Shown here: piece after piece, positions 28,665-36,864 of the stretch
Numbering within the stretch: the stretch's first letter is position 1
Layout of the letters: every line of letters begins with the position of its first letter
NCBI GenBank assembly: GCA_963705885.1
Contig: OY970120.1
Coordinates: 2,604,001 to 2,668,000, forward strand
Direction: 5' to 3'
Source of the DNA: MFD01275-c22 sp963705885
GTDB lineage: Bacteria > Actinomycetota > Actinomycetes > JACCUZ01
Length of the DNA: 64,000 nt
Notes under the pieces: model-generated
Database searches by the model: none
Told to the model about the DNA's origin: nothing
Seen by the model: only the letters and a program-made list of their open reading frames with translations
Position numbers and translations under genes: made by a program

Positions 28665-28690
28665 GGCGAGCGGCTTCCGTCGAGCGGTAG

Positions 28691-28708
28691 GTGTGACGTG
28701 TGTCACGC
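28691..28708. promoter_or_regulatory. CRP/FNR-like palindrome between DUF5999 gene and PKS operon
   Basis: GTGTGAC-GTGT-GTCACGC fits TGTGA-N6-TCAC with one arm mismatch. A possible -10 (TAGTGT, 28721-28726) lies 13 bp further on the plus strand, so the site could control the polyketide operon, the DUF5999 gene, or both. Confidence 0.55.
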
Positions 28709-28895
28709 CACTGTCCCACCTAGTGTCGGCAGGAACGACGACACCTGAACCCGTGTCGGCGACCGGTGTGGAAATGGCCCGAACGGACGAGCCCGGCGGA
28801 GGACACATGGACCACGGCCATCCTCGTGACATGTCCCCCTGGCCGTCGGCGTGTGTCGCGCCCACGGCAGCGGCGTGGTCCGTGCCGGTGCCCCG

Positions 28896-29963
28896 GTGAG
28901 CCGCGTCGTCGCCGTGGCGCCGGTGCTGCCGCCGCACCGCTACGACCAGCAGACCCTCACCGACGCCTTCGCCGAGGTGGTCCTGGCGCCGGGCGCCGAC
29001 CGCCGCGTCCTGGACCGGCTGCACGAGGCGACCTCGGTCACGCACCGCCACCTGGCGCTGCCGGTCGAGGCCTACGCGGGCCTCGACGGCTTCGGGGCCG
29101 CCAACGACGCGTTCATCGAGGTCGGCACGGACCTGGGGGAGCAGGCGGTGCGGGCGGCGCTGACCGCGGCGGGGCTGGCGCCCGCTGACGTCGACGTGAT
29201 CATGACGACGTCGGTGACCGGTGTCGCGGCGCCGAGCCTCGACGCCCGCCTCGTCACCCGGGTGGGCCTGCGTCCGGACGTACGCCGGGTGCCCGTGTTC
29301 GGTCTGGGCTGCGTCGCCGGGGCCGCCGGCCTCGCGCGGGTCCACGACCTCCTCGCCGGCGACCCCGACGGGGTCGCGGTGCTGCTGTCCGTCGAGCTGT
29401 GCTCGCTCACGATCCAGCGCGACGACGCGAGCATCGCGAACCTGGTCGGCAGCGGTCTGTTCGGCGACGGTGCCGCCGCCGTGGTCGTCGTCGGGGAGCG
29501 GCGGGCGGCCGCGATGGACCGCACCGCGGCGCCGCGGATCGTCGCCACCCGCAGCCGCTTCTACCCCGACACCGAGCGGGTGATGGGCTGGGACATCGGC
29601 GGCAGCGGGTTCCGCATCGTGCTGGCGGCCAGCGTCGCCGACGTCGTCGAGGAGCACCTCGGGCACGACGTCACGACCTTCCTCGGCGACCACGACCTCA
29701 AGATCGACGAGATCGCGCGGTGGGTCGCCCACCCGGGTGGGCCGAAGGTGCTGCACGCGATGGCGCGCACGCTGGGGCTGCCGGCCGCCGCCTTCGAGCG
29801 GACCTGGCGGTCGCTGGCGCGCGTGGGCAACCTCTCGTCGTCGTCGGTGCTGCACGTCCTGGCCGACACGCTTGCCGCACCGCCCCCGCCCGAGGGGTCC
29901 CACGGGGTCCTGCTCGCGATGGGTCCGGGCTTCTGCAGCGAGCTGGTGCTGCTGCGATGGTGA
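28896..29963 (+). CDS. Type III polyketide synthase (SrsA-like)
   Basis: The 355-residue chalcone/stilbene-synthase-fold enzyme has the catalytic Cys139 in VFGLGCVAGAAG, His in RWVAHPGGPK and Asn in VGNLSSSSVLH, completing the Cys-His-Asn triad. It extends an acyl-CoA starter with malonyl-type units. The next two genes are an ICMT-type methyltransferase and a FAD oxygenase, the arrangement of Streptomyces griseus srsABC, which makes methylated alkylresorcinol/quinone lipids. GTG 28896 was chosen; an upstream in-frame GTG at 28851 is possible. It overlaps the next gene by 7 bp. Confidence 0.9.
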   Translation: MSRVVAVAPVLPPHRYDQQTLTDAFAEVVLAPGADRRVLDRLHEATSVTHRHLALPVEAYAGLDGFGAANDAFIEVGTDLGEQAVRAALTAAGLAPADVDVIMTTSVTGVAAPSLDARLVTRVGLRPDVRRVPVFGLGCVAGAAGLARVHDLLAGDPDGVAVLLSVELCSLTIQRDDASIANLVGSGLFGDGAAAVVVVGERRAAAMDRTAAPRIVATRSRFYPDTERVMGWDIGGSGFRIVLAASVADVVEEHLGHDVTTFLGDHDLKIDEIARWVAHPGGPKVLHAMARTLGLPAAAFERTWRSLARVGNLSSSSVLHVLADTLAAPPPPEGSHGVLLAMGPGFCSELVLLRW

Positions 29964-30499
29964 GCAGCGACACGCTCTTCGTCGTGCTCGTCGCCGCGGT
30001 CGGCGTCGAGCGCGTCGCGGAGCTGGTGGTCAGCTCGCGCAACATCCGCGCGGCGCGGGCGCGGGGCGGCGTCGAGCGGGGCCTCGGCCACTACCCGGTC
30101 ATGGTCGTGCTGCACACCGGACTCCTCGTCGGGGCGGTCGCCGAGGTGCTGCTGGCCGACCGACCGTTCCTCCCGTGGCTCGGCTGGCCGATGCTCGCGC
30201 TCGCCCTCGGGTCGCAGGCCCTGCGCTGGTGGTGCATCGCCGTCCTGGGCCCGCAGTGGAACACCCGCGTCGTCGTGGTGCCGGGCACCACGCTCGTGCG
30301 GGCCGGGCCCTACCGCGCCCTGCGGCACCCCAACTACGTCGCCGTGGTCGTCGAGGGCCTCGCGCTGCCGCTGGTGCACACGGCGTGGCTGACGGCGCTG
30401 GTGTTCACCCTGGCCAACGCCGTGCTGCTGCGGACCCGCATCCGCTGCGAGGAGGCGGCCCTGGGCGAGATCGCCGGCCCCGGCCAGGTCCGGACGTGA
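29957..30499 (+). CDS. Isoprenylcysteine carboxyl methyltransferase-family enzyme (SrsB-like)
   Basis: The 180-residue membrane protein has four or five hydrophobic helices and the SAM-binding motif GPYRALRHPNYV (about residues 116-127) of the ICMT/PEMT fold. In srs operons the homologue O-methylates the resorcinol or quinol product of the type III PKS. It is translationally coupled on both sides (ATG inside the PKS end; GTGA overlap with the flavoprotein), which supports that role. The substrate is inferred from context only. Confidence 0.85.
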   Translation: MVSSDTLFVVLVAAVGVERVAELVVSSRNIRAARARGGVERGLGHYPVMVVLHTGLLVGAVAEVLLADRPFLPWLGWPMLALALGSQALRWWCIAVLGPQWNTRVVVVPGTTLVRAGPYRALRHPNYVAVVVEGLALPLVHTAWLTALVFTLANAVLLRTRIRCEEAALGEIAGPGQVRT

Positions 30500-31527
30500 G
30501 CGGCGCGCGCGTCGTCGACGTGCTCGTGGCCGGAGGCGGGCCGGTCGGCCTGGCCGTCGGGCTCGAGGCACGCCGCCGGGGACTGACCGTCACGGTGGTC
30601 GAGCCGCGGGAGGGGCCGGTCGACAAGGCCTGCGGCGAGGGCCTGATGCCGACGGCGCGCGCACGGCTGGACGACCTGGGTGTCCAGGTCGAGGGGGCTC
30701 CCTTCGTGGGCATCCGCTACGTGCGCGGCGACCGGTCGGTCGCGTCGCGCTTCCGGGCCGGCCCGGGCCTCGGGGTCCGCCGCACGGTCCTGCACGACGC
30801 CCTGGCGCGGCGCGCGGACGAGGCCGGGGTGGAGCGCGTGCGGGGGTCGGTGGGCTCCGTCGTCCAGGACGACGTGGGCGTCGGCGCAGCCGGTCTCCGC
30901 GCGCGCTGGCTGGTGGCCGCGGACGGGCTGCACTCGCCGGTGCGCCGCGAGCTCGGCCTCGACGTCCCCGTGTCCCGTCCGGCGAGGTTCGGGCTGCGCC
31001 GGCACTTCGCGGTCGCCCCGTGGTCGGACCACGTGGAGGTGCACTGGACCGACCGGGCCGAGGCGTACGTCACGCCGGTCTCCGGTGACCTGGTGGGGGT
31101 CGCGGTGCTCGGGCCTGCGGGCGTCGGCTTCGACGCCGTGCTGGGGGACCTGCCGGCGCTGGCCGCCCGGCTGCACGGCGCCGAGCCGGTGACCGGGCTG
31201 CGGGGCGCGGGGCCGCTGCGCCAGCAGGCCTCCGCCGTCCGGTCCCGGCACGTCCTGCTGGTCGGCGACGCGGCCGGCTACGTCGACGCGCTCACGGGCG
31301 AGGGCCTGTCCACCGGCTTGGCGACGGCCCGCTCGGCCGTCGCGGCGCTGGCGGCGGGCCGCCCCGAGGACTACCCGGCGGCCTGGGCCCGCGACACCCG
31401 CCGCTACCGCCTGCTCACGTCGACCCTGCTGTCGCTGACCTCACGGCAGCGCCCGCGGGCGCTGCTCGTCCCGGCGGCCGTCCGGGTGCCGTGGGTGTTC
31501 GGGCGGGTCGTCGACCTGCTCGGCTGA
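30496..31527 (+). CDS. FAD-dependent monooxygenase/oxidoreductase (SrsC-like)
   Basis: The 343-residue flavoprotein has the N-terminal FAD-binding VLVAGGGPVGLAVGLEARRR (about 9-28) and the second FAD motif VGDAAGYVDALTGEGLSTG (about 256-274). The CGEGLMPTA segment resembles geranylgeranyl-reductase-type and SrsC-type enzymes. In the srs pathway the flavoprotein hydroxylates the alkylresorcinol ring toward a quinone. It is the last gene of the three-gene operon. A reductase acting on the alkyl chain is an alternative. Confidence 0.85.
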   Translation: MSGARVVDVLVAGGGPVGLAVGLEARRRGLTVTVVEPREGPVDKACGEGLMPTARARLDDLGVQVEGAPFVGIRYVRGDRSVASRFRAGPGLGVRRTVLHDALARRADEAGVERVRGSVGSVVQDDVGVGAAGLRARWLVAADGLHSPVRRELGLDVPVSRPARFGLRRHFAVAPWSDHVEVHWTDRAEAYVTPVSGDLVGVAVLGPAGVGFDAVLGDLPALAARLHGAEPVTGLRGAGPLRQQASAVRSRHVLLVGDAAGYVDALTGEGLSTGLATARSAVAALAAGRPEDYPAAWARDTRRYRLLTSTLLSLTSRQRPRALLVPAAVRVPWVFGRVVDLLG

Positions 31528-31584
31528 GGGTCACGGCTCGGTATCCGACGGGACTCCCGGGCCGATCCGTGGGACCATGGCGCG

Positions 31585-32532
31585 ATGGCTTGCGGTCTCG
31601 AGGCGCCCGGCGCCCGGCAGACGACGTCGGTGTCGGCGGGGCGGTCCCGGCCGTCCCGGCCCGGCCTCGTCCGCGAGGTCGCGCTCATCGCGGCACTCTT
31701 CGTGATCTACCGCCTGGCCCGGCTGGCGATCACCGGGAACGACGACATCGCCATCGACAACGCCTGGTGGGTCTGGGGCGTCGAGCGAACCCTGGGGCTG
31801 CCCGACGAGGAGCTGCTGCAGGACTGGGCCCTGCAGTGGCCCGACCTGCTGCGCGCCGCCAACTGGTACTACGTCGCGGTGCACTTCCCGATCACGGCCG
31901 CCTTCCTCGCGTGGGGCTGGTGGCGCCGCCCGCCCGCGGAGTACCGCTGGGCCCGTCGCCTGATCACGATCCTCACCGCCCTCGCGCTGGTGGTGCACGT
32001 CGTGATGCCGCTCGCCCCGCCGCGGATGCTGAACAGCCTCGGCTTCCTCGACACGATGGCGGTCTTCGGGCCCTCGGCCTACGACGGCGAGGCCGCGGAC
32101 CTGGCGAACCAGTTCGCCGCGATGCCGAGCCTGCACGTCGGGTGGGCGCTGCTGCTCGCGCTGGTCGTCGTCCGCACGACGGCCACGCCGTGGCGGTGGG
32201 TGGTGATGATCCACCCACTCATCACCGTGGTCGTGGTCGTGGCGACGGCCAACCACTACTGGGTCGACGCGATCGCGGCGGCCGGGCTGCTCGGGGTGGC
32301 CTGGGCGGTCACGCCGGCGCCCGACGGACCGGCTCCGGTGACCCGGCTCTGGCGTCGCCGGCGCACGGTGAGCCTGCCGGCTCAGGCCATCAGGAACCGG
32401 AGCACGAGCTCGCCGGTCGGCGACTCGGAGCCGCCCTCGGGCTCGACCGTGAGGCCCAGGGCCTCGGTCGGTGCCATGTCGGTGACCAGTGCCTCCAGCG
32501 CCCCGCCCTTGCCGAGGACGCCGACCGACTGA
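31585..32532 (+). CDS. PAP2-superfamily membrane protein
   Basis: The 315-residue integral membrane protein has about six helices. The catalytic PAP2-like residues are in AAMPSLHVGW and TANHYWVDAIAA, similar to the inositol-phosphotransferase/IPC-synthase-like branch (PF14378). It may transfer or remove a lipid-linked phosphate. Family-like sequence ends around residue 255. The final 50 residues are Ser/Pro/Thr-rich and lie entirely antisense to the end of the anti-sigma gene (151-bp overlap), so they may be unconstrained. Confidence 0.78.
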   Translation: MACGLEAPGARQTTSVSAGRSRPSRPGLVREVALIAALFVIYRLARLAITGNDDIAIDNAWWVWGVERTLGLPDEELLQDWALQWPDLLRAANWYYVAVHFPITAAFLAWGWWRRPPAEYRWARRLITILTALALVVHVVMPLAPPRMLNSLGFLDTMAVFGPSAYDGEAADLANQFAAMPSLHVGWALLLALVVVRTTATPWRWVVMIHPLITVVVVVATANHYWVDAIAAAGLLGVAWAVTPAPDGPAPVTRLWRRRRTVSLPAQAIRNRSTSSPVGDSEPPSGSTVRPRASVGAMSVTSASSAPPLPRTPTD

Positions 32533-33101
32533 GCGCCGTCGTCGCGGATGCGCCAGAGCTGGTAGACCCGGTCGGCGGGGAGCTCGGGCAGGTCTCGCGC
32601 CCGGAACAGCGCCGAGCCCTCGGCGGCGAGGACGGTGCCGCTGCCGCCGCCGGACGCGGCCACGGTGACCTCCACCCGCTGGGGATGGGTGGCGATCGCC
32701 ACGACCTGGGCAGCGCGCTGCTCGGCGCGCTCCGCCCGGCGGTTCTCGGTGACCGCGTAGGTCGCGGAGCCTGCGGTCACGACCAGCAGCAGGGCCGCGG
32801 CCGCCGTGGCCGGCCGGGTGTACCAGCGAGGTGCCCGGCGCTCGTCGAGGCTGGTGACCCCCGGCAGCGGGGAGAGCTGGCGGGTGCCGGCCACCTCGGC
32901 CAGGACGCGGGCCCTCAGCTCGGCCGGCGGTCGAACGGACGCGGCGTCGGCCAGGCGGGCGGCGGCGGCGGTGAGCCCGGCGACCTCCTCTCGGCAGGCG
33001 GCGCAGGTGGGCAGGTGGGACTCGAAGACCTCGCGCTCGCGGCCGTCCAGGGCGTCCAGCGAGTAGGCGCCGGTCAACGTGTGCAGGTCCTGGTCGCTCA
33101 C
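32382..33101 (-). CDS. rskA: Anti-sigma-K factor (RskA family)
   Basis: The 239-residue membrane protein has an N-terminal zinc anti-sigma domain with His29, Cys33 and Cys36 (ESHLPTCAAC). One transmembrane helix is near residues 96-114, and an extracytoplasmic RskA domain follows (VYQLWRIRDDGAQSVG and beyond). It should hold SigK inactive at the membrane until the anti-sigma factor is cut by proteases. It is coupled to the sigma gene by a 4-bp overlap. The 3' end overlaps the PAP2 gene on the other strand. Confidence 0.93.
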   Translation of the reverse strand: MSDQDLHTLTGAYSLDALDGREREVFESHLPTCAACREEVAGLTAAAARLADAASVRPPAELRARVLAEVAGTRQLSPLPGVTSLDERRAPRWYTRPATAAAALLLVVTAGSATYAVTENRRAERAEQRAAQVVAIATHPQRVEVTVAASGGGSGTVLAAEGSALFRARDLPELPADRVYQLWRIRDDGAQSVGVLGKGGALEALVTDMAPTEALGLTVEPEGGSESPTGELVLRFLMA

Positions 33102-33727
33102 GCGGTCACCCCCAGGCAGTCGCGCAGCCGGATGAGCCCGTCGCGCATGCGGGTCTTGACCGTGCCGAGCGGCACGTCGAGCAGCTCGGAGACCTCCCGG
33201 TAGGTGTAGCCGCCGTAGTAGGCCAGGCCGACCGACTCGCGTTGCAGCGCGGTGAGCTGGTCGACGCAGCGTCGCACCTGCTCCTGCTCGAGGCGGGTCT
33301 CGACCCGCTCGGCGACCTCGTCGTAGGCGGGGACGTGGTCGCGGCGGGCAGCGCGCTGGTCGCGGTCGACCGACGCCTGGGCGGCGCGCACCCGGTCGAT
33401 CGCCCGCCGGTGGGCCATCGTGTGGATCCAGGTCGTCGCGCTCCCACGGCTGGGGTCGAAGCGGGTGGCGGTGCGCCAGACCTCCACGAGCACCTCCTGG
33501 GCGACCTCCTCGGACTGAGCCGGGTCGCGCAGCACGCGGCGTACGACGCCGAAGACGGTGCCGGCCACCCGCTCGTAGAGCACCTCGAACGCCGGCCCGT
33601 CGCCCAGCGCGACCTCGCGGACGAGGTCGTCGACGGTGGCAGCGCCCGGCTCGAGCGAGGTCGCCCGGTGCCGACGCAGGGATGCCATGCCGGGCAGTCT
33701 GTCATCGGCGAGGACAAGGCCGGTCAT
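33098..33727 (-). CDS. sigK: ECF sigma factor SigK (ECF19-like)
   Basis: The 209-residue factor is 196 residues if ATG 33688 is used. Region 2 (FEVLYERVAGTVFGVVRRVL ... DPAQSEEVAQEVLVEVWRTA) and region 4 (LTALQRESVGLAYYGGYTYR, then EVSELLDVPLGTVKTRM) are complete. It forms a unit with the downstream rskA. A candidate self-type promoter lies 68-95 bp upstream of the start. In mycobacteria SigK drives mpt70/mpt83; no such genes are in the window. Confidence 0.92.
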   Translation of the reverse strand: MTGLVLADDRLPGMASLRRHRATSLEPGAATVDDLVREVALGDGPAFEVLYERVAGTVFGVVRRVLRDPAQSEEVAQEVLVEVWRTATRFDPSRGSATTWIHTMAHRRAIDRVRAAQASVDRDQRAARRDHVPAYDEVAERVETRLEQEQVRRCVDQLTALQRESVGLAYYGGYTYREVSELLDVPLGTVKTRMRDGLIRLRDCLGVTA

Positions 33728-33794
33728 TCGGCCCACCTCCGTCCGACGGCCCGCCGCAGGCGTCCGGGGCCGGCACGGCACCGGTCCGGCTCGC

Positions 33795-33822
33795 ATTCGT
33801 CCCGCGGCTGCATCCGGATTGG
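33795..33822 (-). promoter_or_regulatory. Candidate SigK-type autoregulatory promoter
   Basis: Read on the minus strand, CCAATCC (33822-33816) is followed after 16 nt by CGAAT (33799-33795). This resembles the mycobacterial SigK consensus CCATCC / CCGAAT as I remember it. It is oriented toward sigK. Confidence 0.4.
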
Positions 33823-33846
33823 TCCGGACGCGTGACGACGATCTTC

Positions 33847-36800
33847 CTACGGCGCGGGCCGGTCTCCCGCGGCCTGCTGGCGGACGACCGAGCCGCGCCG
33901 CGACTTGTCGACCCGCAGCTGCACGGGGACCCGCTGTCGCAGGTCGGCGACATGGCTGACCAGCCCCACCGACCGCCCCCCGTCCCGCAGGTCGTCGAGA
34001 ACCCCCATGACGTCGTCGAGCGTCTCGTCGTCGAGCGAGCCGAAGCCCTCGTCGACGAACAGGGTCTCGAGCAGTGCGCCGCCGGCCTCGGCCGTCACCA
34101 CGTCGGCGAGGCCGAGCGCCAGTGCCAGCGACGCCGAGAAGGTCTCGCCGCCGGACAGGCTCCCCGGGTCGCGCTCGACGCCGGTCCATGCGTCGAGAAC
34201 ACGCAGCGCCAGACCGCCGCGGGTGCGCCCCGAGCCGCCCTCGGGGGAGTGCCGCAGGCTGTAGCGCCCGGACGACATCCGCAGCAGCCGCTCGCTCGCG
34301 CTCGCCGCGACCTGCTCCAGCCGGGCCGCCAGGACGTAGGCGGACAGGCTCATGCGCAGCCGGTTGTCCTGGCTCTTGCCCTCGGCCAGACGGGACAGGG
34401 CGTCGACGGTGCGGTGCGCTCCGGCCAGCGGGTCACGCTCGTCCAGCGCAGCCGCGAGCGCCCCGCGCAACCCGGCCAGGGCGGCGGCCCGACCCGCCGC
34501 CTCCGCGGCGCGCGCGACGCTCCGGTCGCGCCCGGCCGCCAGGTCCGCGGCGTCGGCGGCGAGCGCCGCCGGGTCGGCGGCGGGACGCTCGAGAGCCCCC
34601 GCGAGCTCGGGGTCGGCCAGGCGGGCCGTGACGGTGGCGCGGGCCGACTCGTGCCGGCGACGCAGGTCGTCGAGCTCGGTCAGCCGGACGTCGTCGCGAG
34701 CCGCCGCGGCGACCGCCGTCAGCGAGTCCAGCCCGCGGGCGCGGATGCCTGACTCGGCGCGGTCGAGGGCCTCGGCGACGGCGACCTCGCGGCGCTCGAC
34801 GTCGGCCAGCCGGGCGGACAGGCCGTCGAGGTCAGCGGCGACGCGCTGGAGCCGGTCGACCCGGGCGCCCACGGACGCGTCGTCGCCGCGGGCGCTCGCC
34901 ACGGCCGCCAGCAGTGCCTCGGCCCGGGCCTTCTGCTCGGCCACGCGGGTCGCCAGGCTGCTCGCCTCGGCGTGACGGGCGACCTGGTCGCGGGCCCAGC
35001 CCTCGTGCTCCTGGTCGAAGGCCACCAGGGCCTGCTCGGCCGCAGCCAGCCCGGAGGCGAGGGACGCGTCCCGGGCGGCGGCGGCCTGCGCGGTCGCGAG
35101 CGCGGCCTCCAGGGCCCCCACCTCGGCGGTGCCGCCCGCCGCGGCACGCGCCTCGGCGGCGGCGGCGGTGAGCGCCGTCAGCCGGTCGGCCGCCCGTTGC
35201 CGCGCCACGTCGGCGGCGGCCTCGGCATCGCGGGCCTCCTGCTCGGCGGCGGCAGTGACCGACCCGTCGACCGCCACGGCGGGACGGGGATGCTCGAGGC
35301 TGCCGCAGACCGGGCAGTCCTCGCCCGGCCGCAGGCCCGTGGCCAGCTCGGCGGCCATCCCGGCCAGGCGGGCCGCCGCGAGGGTCTGCACGGTCTCACG
35401 GGCGGTCTGGTGGTCGTCGGTGCGGGACCGCAGGTCGTCGGCGGCCGCGGCCACGTCGGCACCGAGCTCGTCACGGCGACGGCCCGCGGCCACCCGGTGG
35501 GCGGCGGCCTCACGCGCGCTGAGGAGACCGGGCAGCGCGTCGGCGGCAGCCCGGGCGGCCTCGCGGCACCCTGCCAGCTCGGCCCGCCGGGCGGGGGAGC
35601 GGGCCAGCCACGCGTCGGCCCGCGCGGCGAGGGCCGCGGCCTCGACCTCGCGGCGCCGCAGCTCGTCGGCGGCCCGGGCCACCTCCGTCGCCTCGTTCTC
35701 CTGGTCGACGAAGGGGCGCAGCGCGCCGGCCTCCTCGCGGGTGGCCCGGCCCGCCTCACCGACGACCCGGGCCGGTGGAAGACCGGCGGTGCCCTCGGTG
35801 CCTGTCGCGGCGAGCGCCGGCGACCCGACGGCGACGGCGGCGACGGCGGTTGCCGCCGAGACGCGGGCGGACTCGAGCTGACCCTGGAGCCGCGCGACCT
35901 CGGCGAGCAGCGGGACGAGCGGTGCGACCGTCCGCGCCGCCTCCAGCTCGGTGACGGCGGCATCGATCGCGGGCTGCGCGGCAGTCAGCTCGGCGAGCTG
36001 GCGCTGCAGGTCGGCGTGCAGGAGGCGCAGCGCCGCGTCCCGGCGCGCCGCGGCCTCGCGGCCGGCAGCGGCGGCGGCGCGCTCGCCGGCCGAGGCGGAG
36101 CCGGCCGCGGCGGACCGGGCCGCGGCGCGGGCCTCGGCGACCAGCCGGTCGACCCAGTGCGGCGCGGTGGACGGGGACAGGTCGCCGGGCGGCTCGGCAC
36201 CGGCTGCCTGGGCGACCCGGGCCAGCACGCCGTCGAACCGCCGGTCGGCGGCGTCGAGGGCCCGGTGCGCCTCCTGGCGGCGGCCGACGAGCCAGGACTC
36301 GACGGTGGCGAACCGCCGGGTGTCGAACAGGCTCTCGAGCAGGTCGCGGCGCTTGTCGGCGTCGGCGCGCAGGAACTCGGCGAACAGGCCCTGCGGCAGC
36401 AGGACGACCTGGCAGAACTGGGCAAGGGAGAGGCCGGTGAGGTCGCCGAGCAGCAGGCCGGCCTCGTCGAGACGGGTCGCGAGGGTGCGGGGGCCGCCCG
36501 GGGTGACCTCCTGGACGAGCACCTTCGCGTGCTCGAGGACCGTGCCGCTCCCGCGGAGCTTGGGCCGGTGCCAGGCGGGGGAGCGGGTGACGAGCAGCCG
36601 TCGCCCGCGCAGCGTGACCTCGAGGACGACCTCCGGCCGGCGGCCCGCGGCGGCGTGGTCGCTGCGCAGGCCGCGGGCCTGCTGGCGGGCGCCGGGCACC
36701 TGGCCGTAGAGCGCGAAGCACACCGCGTCGAGGAGGCTCGTCTTTCCGGCACCGGTGGGGCCGGTGAACAGGAACAGCCCGGCGGCGGAGAGCGCGTCGA

Positions 36801-36864
36801 AGTCGACCTGCTCGGTGCCCGGGAACGGGCCGAAGGCGGTGACGACCAGCCGGTGCAGGCGCAT
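33847..36864 (-). CDS. sbcC: SMC-like exonuclease subunit SbcC
   Basis: The 1005-residue DNA-repair ATPase has an N-terminal Walker A FTGPTGAGKTSLLDAVCFAL (about 34-53). Long Ala/Arg/Glu-rich coiled-coil arms surround a zinc hook DCPVCGSLEHP. The C-terminal ABC signature is SLSGGETFSASLALALGLAD, with Walker B LFVDEGFGSLD. It works with SbcD to open hairpins and cleave protein-blocked DNA ends. The ATG overlaps the sbcD stop by one base (TGATG), so the two are coupled. Confidence 0.96.
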   Translation of the reverse strand: MRLHRLVVTAFGPFPGTEQVDFDALSAAGLFLFTGPTGAGKTSLLDAVCFALYGQVPGARQQARGLRSDHAAAGRRPEVVLEVTLRGRRLLVTRSPAWHRPKLRGSGTVLEHAKVLVQEVTPGGPRTLATRLDEAGLLLGDLTGLSLAQFCQVVLLPQGLFAEFLRADADKRRDLLESLFDTRRFATVESWLVGRRQEAHRALDAADRRFDGVLARVAQAAGAEPPGDLSPSTAPHWVDRLVAEARAAARSAAAGSASAGERAAAAAGREAAARRDAALRLLHADLQRQLAELTAAQPAIDAAVTELEAARTVAPLVPLLAEVARLQGQLESARVSAATAVAAVAVGSPALAATGTEGTAGLPPARVVGEAGRATREEAGALRPFVDQENEATEVARAADELRRREVEAAALAARADAWLARSPARRAELAGCREAARAAADALPGLLSAREAAAHRVAAGRRRDELGADVAAAADDLRSRTDDHQTARETVQTLAAARLAGMAAELATGLRPGEDCPVCGSLEHPRPAVAVDGSVTAAAEQEARDAEAAADVARQRAADRLTALTAAAAEARAAAGGTAEVGALEAALATAQAAAARDASLASGLAAAEQALVAFDQEHEGWARDQVARHAEASSLATRVAEQKARAEALLAAVASARGDDASVGARVDRLQRVAADLDGLSARLADVERREVAVAEALDRAESGIRARGLDSLTAVAAAARDDVRLTELDDLRRRHESARATVTARLADPELAGALERPAADPAALAADAADLAAGRDRSVARAAEAAGRAAALAGLRGALAAALDERDPLAGAHRTVDALSRLAEGKSQDNRLRMSLSAYVLAARLEQVAASASERLLRMSSGRYSLRHSPEGGSGRTRGGLALRVLDAWTGVERDPGSLSGGETFSASLALALGLADVVTAEAGGALLETLFVDEGFGSLDDETLDDVMGVLDDLRDGGRSVGLVSHVADLRQRVPVQLRVDKSRRGSVVRQQAAGDRPAP

